Shown one piece after another: positions 5,348-10,721 of a stretch of DNA of 10,721 nt (positions are counted from its first letter, which is position 1; each line of letters starts with the position of its first letter). Both the position numbers and the translations under genes were made by a program. The stretch covers positions 1 to 10,721 of the forward strand of contig CALWFX010000081.1 of NCBI GenBank assembly GCA_944377765.1. Direction: 5' to 3'. A model generated the notes under the pieces. That model was not told the DNA's origin. It did not search any database and saw nothing but the letters and a program-made list of their open reading frames with translations. Origin of the DNA: an uncultured Clostridia bacterium. Its GTDB lineage: Bacteria > Bacillota > Clostridia > Christensenellales > UBA1242.

Positions 5348-8300
5348 ATGAAAAAGTTGATAATTTGTTTATGCGCTTTGATATGCGTTTTTTCAGCGGT
5401 TATCGTTGGCGGTTTAACAAGTTTGAAAAGCAAAGATAGTGTTGAAGAAAATTATGAAATATCAACTTTAAGTGTTCCAAATGTGGCAACCGATTTATTT
5501 GAAAACAGAAGGCTTACAAGTTTGCGAAGAGAAACAATCACAGAAGGTTCTGGAACTGAAAGAAATCCATATATAATTACAACACCAGGCCAAATGCTTA
5601 GCATTCAAACTGGAAGATACTATAAACTTGGTGCAGATTTAAATTTTGGAATGCATGAATTTAAGCCAGATGAATTTACTAGTATTAATTTTGATGGGAA
5701 TGGCTATTCTATTACAGGCGTTTTTATAAGCGGTGGTGATTATGCTGGTTTTTTTAGGCAACTTGATGATTCTATTATAAGAAATTTACATATAACAGGT
5801 ATTATTAGAAGTGATGGTAATTATGTTGGCGGAATTGCCGGAGCAATCACTAACACGCAACTAATAAATTGTTCATTTAGTGGCTATATTTATGGAGGAA
5901 TGGGTGTTGGAGGTCTTGTTGGTTATGCTAGGGAACCTGGAAGATATAAAAGTGAAATAACAAATTGTGCAAACAAAGCAAATATTTATGCAGAAGGTGA
6001 TTATATAGGTGGACTTGTTGGGAATGTTACTGGAAGTACGACTTCTGGATATGAAACACTAATTTCAAACAGTTATAATATGGGAATTATACAAGGTGGA
6101 CAAGCAAACATTGGTGGACTTGTTGGTAATGCCACTAATGCTATTGTTGAGAATTGTTATAATATTGGAACTATCAATGCACCTTGGTATAATCATGCAG
6201 ATGGAGAAATTGGTGGAATTGTTGGGAGTGCAAATCATAGTGAATTTAGAAATGTTTACAATTATGGAACATTGAGCGTTGTTGCTGCCCCAGAAGTAGT
6301 TGGTGGATTTACTGGTGTTGATGAACAAGACAATATATATGAAAATTGTGTCAATTTTGCCGAAGTTTTTTGTGAGAATGAAATTTTAAATAATGGGTTT
6401 ATTGGACTTTGTAGTAGCGGTAGCACAATTTTTACAAATTGTTATTTTGGCGGAAAAAGCACAGCCCAATCAGCAAATGCAGAAATTTCTATAAGTGGAA
6501 TAACTCGTTTTGATGGCGAGATTATGTATGGTGATAGAGCATTTTTTGAAGATTTTAAACTTGATACTTTTGTGGTTGATGATGCTGTAAATATGGGTTT
6601 ACCATATATTGAAGAATCATCTGGGTTAAAGCCACTTAGGGCAACTGATGAGCGAACAGGAACTTGGATAAATTATATACGCGAAAATGAATTGTTAAAT
6701 TCTGAGTATCCAACTGGAATAGGCACAGAAGATGATCCATTTCTTATTGAAAATGCAAAGCAGTTCGCATTTATTGCGTTTCAAATAAGAGACGGAAATG
6801 ATGAAATTGCAAGTTCATATTTTAAACAGATGGCAGACATTGATTTATCAGCATACTACTGGGAACCCATGGAATTCTCTGGTGTTTATGATGGCAATGG
6901 CTATTTTATTACAGGGGTTTATGCAACAGAAGGTGGAGTGTTTGGCCGAGTTACGCCTTCAAGAACTGGTGAAATTGAAATTCCTATTATTCAAAATGTA
7001 AATGTTATGAATGCTGTTTACACTAGAGATGGTGGCGGTGTTGTTGGAGATATTGATGATGGATTTATTAATAAATGCACATTTCAAGGGCAATTTTTAA
7101 CACGAGATATTGGTATAGGAGGTATTGTTAATACTGTAGATAATAGTGATATTGCATATTGTGAAAACTATGGGTTAATTTATAACACTGGTTTATCAGC
7201 AGGTATTGCTACAAGAGTTGGTGGCACAAATAAAAATATTTATGGTTGTGCAAATTATGGTAGTGTTATTGGCGAGCGAGCGTCAATTGGTGGAATTGTT
7301 GGGGCAGGCGGTGAAATAACAATTGAAAATTCATATAATATGGGCTTAATTCAAGGAATTGACACTGTTGGAGGAATTGTTGGGGAGACAAATGAAAACA
7401 CCATTTTAACAAATGTTTATAATGCTGGAGATATAAGGGGAACAGCTTATCGGGATCAGTTTAGAGGTAATATGCTTGGCGGTCTTGTTGGATGGACTAG
7501 TTATGAAATTTTGATTGAAAACAGTTTTAATGTGGGCAGTGTTATTGGCATAAATGATTATGGAGCATTTATTGGCAGAGATACTGGCAGTTCAATTGAA
7601 AATTCATATTATGGTGGAGTTAGTCCTATGCAGGGAACTGGAACAGATGAAATGGCAGATTGCTATTTCCAAGATTTAGAAAGTGCAGTGAGAGATAAAA
7701 GCTTTTTAACTGAAATACTTGGTTGGGATAGTCGTCTTTGGCAAACCTCAAGAGATGTAAATGATCAACTACCATCTTTAGCATATTTAAGTCGTCCAGA
7801 ATGTTTTTATGGAATAATTTATATGACAGGTGTTGATAATTGCAATTTTGTTATTGACTATTCTCCAAAGACCATTATTGATGTTGGTGTTGAAAACACA
7901 AGATATGAACTTGAAAGTTGGAACACTGAACCTGATGGCAGTGGAACTGAATATGCAATAGGGCAAGAATACCCAACAGATACACCCGGTTTGCAAGATC
8001 CAGATCTTCCACAATATACTTATTTGTATGCGCAATGGAAACGAGTTATCTATGATATAACTTTAAATCATGGCAATGGAACTTCAAATTCAACAATTTA
8101 TGTTTATTATGGCAAAGGATTTTATTCAAATGTATCTGCAACAACCGCAATCACAAGTGTAAGTTTGCCAACAGAAATAACAGGACAACATTTTGCTGGA
8201 TATTACACAAAAACAAATGGTGCTGGAACACAAATTATTGATGCAAGCGGAAAGATTATTGGGAGCAACACTTTCACAAATGCAAATGTCACACTATATG

Positions 8301-9304
8301 CATATTGGGTTTATAACACTTACAGTGTTAAGTTTAATGGAAATGGCGCAACAAGTGGAAGCATGACAAATCAAAATTTTACCTATGGCTCACAATCAGC
8401 ATTAAAATCAAATGCATTTGTTAAAACTGGGTTTAGTTTCATTGGCTGGTCAAAATCAAGTTCAGGCAATGTTGAGTTTTCAAATGGGCAAATTGTAAAT
8501 AATTTAACAGCAAACAATGGCGAAGTTATAGAATTGTTTGCAGTTTGGGAAGCGAACAACCCAGCATACTATTACGAAGAAGGCGGATATTGGTATGTTG
8601 AAATGGGTATGTTTCCGCAGACACTTGAAACGAATAACACAATAATAACTGCTTTAAATAATGCAAGTAACAACACAAAAACATATCGAATTGGTGGGGA
8701 AACATTGATAACCAGAAGTTACAATGGAACAGACTATGCACAATATGAAGGCAATTGGTATAAGGTTGAGTTAGTTAAATGGAGATTGCAAGGCACATAC
8801 ACAGAAGGGCAAGGTTTTGAAAATGCAAATGTAACAGCAGTGTTAGCAGAGATTGTATATGCAAGTGCATGGGCAGAAAGTGAACTTGGAATAGGGAAAG
8901 GTTATAGCGATTCACTGATAGACGATAGAACCTTTTACGATGATAGTTTGTTGTATGAATGGTCATCAGGAGATACAGATTTTATTGATGTAACAAACAA
9001 AAAAGTTGAAAAGTTCACAGCAAATGGAGTGCAAGAAGTGAACTATACGCATGAGCCAGACTTTTTTGCATCATCCATAGAAGAGATAGAATCAGTCTGT
9101 GGAAAGAATGCAAATATGGAGATGAGTGACCTTGTAAAAGCAATAACCAACAATGGTTTTAAATATTGGGCAAGAGATTTAGGAACAAATTTAAACACAG
9201 CAAAATGTATGACAACCATGGGCATGGTGAATCAAAGCAATATGCAAAATGTGTTAGGTGTGCAATACACAATAAATATCACTGAATTTGGATGCGTGTC
9301 ATAA
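5348..9304 (+). CDS. Large exported GLUG / InlB-repeat protein, 1318 aa
   Basis: The start is set by AGAGG (5336-5340), 7 nt before the ATG. Residues 1-25 form a signal sequence (MKK, then a hydrophobic core to about 20, then GGLTS). Two homologous beta-helix blocks follow. Block 1 (about 66-425) opens GSGTERNPYIIT, with DGNGYSITGVFI at 116-127. Block 2 (about 456-812) opens GIGTEDDPFLIE, with DGNGYFITGVYA at 515-526. Each continues with GLUG-type units (GGLVG, GGIVG, NSYNMG, NCYNIG) and ends in an N-GLP or N-QLPSL tail. Three InlB B-type (Listeria-Bacteroides) repeats occupy about 835-897, 901-987 and 991-1067, each ending in a Trp (YAQW, YAYW, FAVW). The C-terminus (1071-1318) resembles DUF6273 (MGMFPQT, KVELVKWRL, KYWARDLG, GVQYTINITE). 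There is no LPXTG motif or C-terminal membrane helix, so it is secreted or held by an uncleaved signal or by its repeats. An adhesin or host/glycan-contact role is plausible but unproven. The gene is monocistronic. Confidence 0.88.
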   Translation: MKKLIICLCALICVFSAVIVGGLTSLKSKDSVEENYEISTLSVPNVATDLFENRRLTSLRRETITEGSGTERNPYIITTPGQMLSIQTGRYYKLGADLNFGMHEFKPDEFTSINFDGNGYSITGVFISGGDYAGFFRQLDDSIIRNLHITGIIRSDGNYVGGIAGAITNTQLINCSFSGYIYGGMGVGGLVGYAREPGRYKSEITNCANKANIYAEGDYIGGLVGNVTGSTTSGYETLISNSYNMGIIQGGQANIGGLVGNATNAIVENCYNIGTINAPWYNHADGEIGGIVGSANHSEFRNVYNYGTLSVVAAPEVVGGFTGVDEQDNIYENCVNFAEVFCENEILNNGFIGLCSSGSTIFTNCYFGGKSTAQSANAEISISGITRFDGEIMYGDRAFFEDFKLDTFVVDDAVNMGLPYIEESSGLKPLRATDERTGTWINYIRENELLNSEYPTGIGTEDDPFLIENAKQFAFIAFQIRDGNDEIASSYFKQMADIDLSAYYWEPMEFSGVYDGNGYFITGVYATEGGVFGRVTPSRTGEIEIPIIQNVNVMNAVYTRDGGGVVGDIDDGFINKCTFQGQFLTRDIGIGGIVNTVDNSDIAYCENYGLIYNTGLSAGIATRVGGTNKNIYGCANYGSVIGERASIGGIVGAGGEITIENSYNMGLIQGIDTVGGIVGETNENTILTNVYNAGDIRGTAYRDQFRGNMLGGLVGWTSYEILIENSFNVGSVIGINDYGAFIGRDTGSSIENSYYGGVSPMQGTGTDEMADCYFQDLESAVRDKSFLTEILGWDSRLWQTSRDVNDQLPSLAYLSRPECFYGIIYMTGVDNCNFVIDYSPKTIIDVGVENTRYELESWNTEPDGSGTEYAIGQEYPTDTPGLQDPDLPQYTYLYAQWKRVIYDITLNHGNGTSNSTIYVYYGKGFYSNVSATTAITSVSLPTEITGQHFAGYYTKTNGAGTQIIDASGKIIGSNTFTNANVTLYAYWVYNTYSVKFNGNGATSGSMTNQNFTYGSQSALKSNAFVKTGFSFIGWSKSSSGNVEFSNGQIVNNLTANNGEVIELFAVWEANNPAYYYEEGGYWYVEMGMFPQTLETNNTIITALNNASNNTKTYRIGGETLITRSYNGTDYAQYEGNWYKVELVKWRLQGTYTEGQGFENANVTAVLAEIVYASAWAESELGIGKGYSDSLIDDRTFYDDSLLYEWSSGDTDFIDVTNKKVEKFTANGVQEVNYTHEPDFFASSIEEIESVCGKNANMEMSDLVKAITNNGFKYWARDLGTNLNTAKCMTTMGMVNQSNMQNVLGVQYTINITEFGCVS

Positions 9305-9326
9305 AAATGCAGGGCATTTTTATGAC
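9298..9326 (+). terminator. Perfect 13-bp hairpin overlapping the stop codon
   Basis: GTCATAAAAATGC (9298-9310) and GCATTTTTATGAC (9314-9326) pair perfectly around a 3-nt loop. The TAA stop of the large gene lies in the left arm. No T-tract follows directly, so it may protect the mRNA 3' end or assist the terminator just downstream. Confidence 0.6.
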
Positions 9327-9347
9327 AATTAAGAGCGAAGCAAACAT

Positions 9348-9381
9348 AAAATGAGAATGAAAAGTTCATTCTCATTTTTTT
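9348..9381 (+). terminator. Strong rho-independent terminator after the large gene
   Basis: AAAATGAGAATGAA (9348-9361) and TTCATTCTCATTTT (9365-9378) form a perfect 14-bp stem with loop AAG. The right arm runs into seven T (9375-9381). It lies 5 bp before the next promoter, so the large gene is transcribed alone. Confidence 0.85.
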
Positions 9382-9386
9382 GTGTA

Positions 9387-9415
9387 TTGACATTGTTTTC
9401 CTTTTAATTTATAAT
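9387..9415 (+). promoter_or_regulatory. Full-consensus sigma-A promoter
   Basis: TTGACA (9387-9392), a 17-bp spacer and TATAAT (9410-9415) match the vegetative consensus at all 12 box positions. A ribosome site AAGGAAA (9422-9428) begins 6 nt after the -10 box and precedes an ATG at 9434. Strong constitutive transcription is expected. Confidence 0.88.
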
Positions 9416-9433
9416 TAAGCGAAGGAAAATATT

Positions 9434-9445
9434 ATGGAATACTAA
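9434..9445 (+). other. Three-codon frame (Met-Glu-Tyr-stop) at the original start site
   Basis: ATG GAA TAC TAA follows a good ribosome site (AAGGAAA, 5 nt before the ATG). The same reading frame then continues open to 10141, starting KKDLDYAIKLFSKRHDKD. This looks like the true start of the downstream gene interrupted by a nonsense codon at position 4, or less likely a minimal upstream ORF. Confidence 0.7.
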
Positions 9446-9472
9446 AAAAAAGATTTAGATTATGCAATAAAA

Positions 9473-10141
9473 TTGTTTTCAAAACGCCATGATAAAGACT
9501 TAAAAAGGGTTTTGGGTAGATTAAAAATTTTATATAATAATTTAGATTTTTATAAAATACAAATTTCAGCAACTCCAAGCAAAGCAGATATTGAAAAATT
9601 AACGAAACATCTAATTAAAATTGTTAAGTTTGTTTATATGGGAACAATTTTAGCTAAAGAAGATGTTATTAAATATTGTTATTTAAATGGAAATTGCGAT
9701 CATTTTATTGGTGCAATCAGTGCTGTGTATGAAAAAAATTTAGGGATAAAAATTCAACCCTCAACTAAATTTCCAACAAAGGGCAACAATGAACTTTACA
9801 TTTTGCCTGTTGGTCGACCATTCAACTTTAAGCCTTGTGAAGAACAAAAAGATACCATATATTTAATTGGGTTTGGTTGGAAGGAAGAAAATGATGAATA
9901 CAAGACAAAGCAACCATACACATATCATAGAGCGCTATATTTAAATGGAGAATATTTTGATATTTGCGGTGGGAAAAATGAAAAAGAATTTAAGGAACAT
10001 TTAAAGGAAAATTATCAAACAAATGCGGACACAATTTTTAAAACAAACGCTAACATTGGTTATGATATTTTTTCTGCTTTTCTTAAAGATTGTGTGGTTG
10101 TTGAAAAGAAAATTGTTGAACCACAATTAAGTTTATGTTAA
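9473..10141 (+). CDS. Possible Cys-His-Asp enzyme-like protein; start disrupted by early stop
   Basis: The longest open stretch starts at TTG 9473 (222 aa) and has no ribosome site of its own. The intended start is very probably ATG 9434 (235 codons in the same frame), but codon 4 is TAA. The function is not recognised. Numbered from the TTG, residues 1-70 are basic and helical. GNCDHFIGAISAVY (73-86) places a Cys at a helix start, and YHRALYLNGEYFDICGG (151-167) supplies His152 in a strand and Asp163. This order (GxC helix, then H-x-x-x-x-(D/N)G-x-Y-x-D) resembles papain- or transglutaminase-like cysteine enzymes, but the resemblance is weak and an inference. There is no signal peptide or membrane helix. 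The gene stands alone behind a consensus promoter. If TTG is not used, it is a pseudogene in this genome. Confidence 0.65.
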   Translation: MFSKRHDKDLKRVLGRLKILYNNLDFYKIQISATPSKADIEKLTKHLIKIVKFVYMGTILAKEDVIKYCYLNGNCDHFIGAISAVYEKNLGIKIQPSTKFPTKGNNELYILPVGRPFNFKPCEEQKDTIYLIGFGWKEENDEYKTKQPYTYHRALYLNGEYFDICGGKNEKEFKEHLKENYQTNADTIFKTNANIGYDIFSAFLKDCVVVEKKIVEPQLSLC

Positions 10142-10162
10142 AATTTATGTGTGTATTATAAA

Positions 10163-10202
10163 TTTTTCAGGCAAATTTCACTTTTTGCTTGCAAAATTTT
10201 TT
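10163..10202 (+). terminator. Probable terminator after 10141, overlapping the rpsB promoter
   Basis: CAGGCAAA (10168-10175) pairs with TTTGCTTG (10184-10191), including one G-U pair, around an 8-nt loop. T residues at 10163-10167 can extend the stem with AAAA (10193-10196). A run of six T (10197-10202) follows. The right arm contains part of the rpsB -35 box. Confidence 0.5.
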
Positions 10203-10217
10203 AATATATGCTATACT
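10189..10217 (+). promoter_or_regulatory. Promoter of rpsB
   Basis: TTGCAA (10189-10194), a 17-bp spacer and TATACT (10212-10217) preceded by TGC (extended -10). The start is expected near 10224, giving a leader of about 173 nt before rpsB. Confidence 0.7.
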
Positions 10218-10223
10218 TTCAAA

Positions 10224-10396
10224 GTCATTGGACAAATAAGCACTCAAAGAGCATTTTTAAATCGGTTGCCTGAACGCTTACAAATTTTTGTTTTTTAATT
10301 TTTTATTTTGAATTTGTTTGTAAGTAAAAGTGTAATCTTGGGTTGATTTAAAGAGTTAAAACTTTGGGGAAGGACAAAAACAAGGAGGTTATTATT
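10224..10396 (+). promoter_or_regulatory. Long rpsB 5' leader with a stem around a U-rich loop
   Basis: CTTACAAA (10277-10284) pairs perfectly with TTTGTAAG (10317-10324), enclosing a 32-nt loop that is mostly U. TAAGC (10237-10241) could instead pair with GCTTA (10276-10280), so two mutually exclusive folds are possible. Autoregulatory leaders are common for ribosomal protein operons, but I do not recognise a named class. The strong Shine-Dalgarno site AAGGAGGT (10382-10389) closes the leader. No terminator is seen inside it. Confidence 0.4.
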
Positions 10397-10721
10397 ATGT
10401 CAGTTATTTCAATGAAACAACTTCTTGAAGCTGGTGTTCACTTTGGTCACCAAACAAGAAAATGGAATCCTAAGATGAAAGAATATATTTTCACTGCCAG
10501 AAATGATATTCACATCTTAAACCTTGAACTTACTTCAGAACAAGTTGATAAAGCTTACAATTTCGTTCGCGATATCGTTGCTTCTGGTAAGAGCGTTCTT
10601 TTTGTTGGAACAAAGAAACAAGCACAAGAAGCAGTTAAAGAAGAAGCTGAAAGATGTGGAATGTATTACATTAACACTCGTTGGCTTGGTGGAACTTTAA
10701 CAAATTTCAAAACTATTAGAA
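10397..10721 (+). CDS. rpsB: 30S ribosomal protein S2, N-terminal 108 residues (cut by window edge)
   Basis: The ATG lies 7 nt after AAGGAGGT. The frame is open to the window end and encodes the start of S2, a protein of the small-subunit head/body junction that S1 contacts. Hallmarks are [23 protein letters not shown] (residues 6-28), [16 protein letters not shown] (31-46), [14 protein letters not shown] (66-79) and [13 protein letters not shown] (95-107). The segment [12 protein letters not shown] differs slightly from the common RNGIYIIDLQKT. Codon use is more selective than in neighbouring genes, with more C-ending codons (for example TTC, AAC), as expected of a highly expressed gene. rpsB is often followed by tsf, outside this window. 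Confidence 0.97.
   Translation, partial: MSVISMKQLLEAGVHFGHQTRKWNPKMKEYIFTARNDIHILNLELTSEQVDKAYNFVRDIVASGKSVLFVGTKKQAQEAVKEEAERCGMYYINTRWLGGTLTNFKTIR

Noticed and set aside
6798..7001. Secondary-frame ORF inside the large gene, and similar minus-strand ORFs across the window
   Set aside because: They have no ribosome sites or recognisable products and overlap strongly supported genes; they are shadows of the real frames.
5348..7650. Repeated GGLVG/NSYN-coding DNA as a CRISPR array or tandem DNA repeat
   Set aside because: The similarity is at protein level, with irregular spacing and variable DNA; it is explained by GLUG beta-helix units in one long frame.
9444..9451. A8 run as the cause, or phase-variable cure, of the early stop
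   Set aside because: The frame before and after the run is the same and the TAA is read before any slip could shift the frame, so run-length changes would not restore it.

Overview
This is about 10.7 kb of very AT-rich DNA using the standard genetic code: TGG encodes Trp, and a TGA stop overlaps the next start. It has strong Shine-Dalgarno sites, a spoVB-like flippase, a DUF421/DUF4363 pair, a small LysM protein and rpsB. Together these point to a low-GC, probably spore-forming member of the Bacillota (Clostridia-like). The large secreted protein built of GLUG and InlB-type repeats resembles those of uncultured gut Clostridia. The species cannot be named from the sequence alone.

Layout. Positions 1-23 (-) are the 5' end of a tRNA-Ser cut by the window edge, with its promoter at 51-79 (-). 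A divergent promoter (130-158) drives an unrecognised 218-aa gene (182-838) that ends at a terminator. Next is a two-gene operon: an Idi-like NUDIX hydrolase (917-1438) and a family-6 deoxyinosine/uracil-type DNA glycosylase (1448-1924). A 55-aa stand-alone LysM protein lies on the minus strand (1965-2132), divergent from a spoVB-like lipid flippase (2241-3779) whose upstream region holds a sigma-E-like promoter. A 209-bp spacer of about 5% GC follows, then a DUF421 (YetF) membrane protein (3989-4708) overlapping a DUF4363 gene (4705-5109), closed by a terminator.

The centre of the window is a self-contained cassette (about 5134-9381) carrying one 1318-aa exported protein: signal sequence, two GLUG beta-helix blocks, three InlB B-type repeats and a DUF6273-like C-terminus. 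Its best promoter has a run of nine G residues lying exactly between the -35 and -10 boxes. This is the classic architecture of a promoter switched by slipped-strand mispairing, so expression of this surface or secreted protein may be phase-variable. The cassette ends in two back-to-back hairpins.

Downstream, a full-consensus sigma-A promoter (9387-9415) and a good ribosome binding site lead into an ORF whose fourth codon is TAA. The rest of the frame is open to 10141 and encodes a possible Cys-His-Asp enzyme-like protein. The window ends in the first 108 codons of rpsB, behind a leader of about 173 nt.

Two themes recur. Many 5' leaders appear extremely short, with the -10 box 6 nt from the Shine-Dalgarno site or from the start codon itself. 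Several genes (spoVB-like, LysM, perhaps DUF421/DUF4363) fit a sporulation or envelope role.
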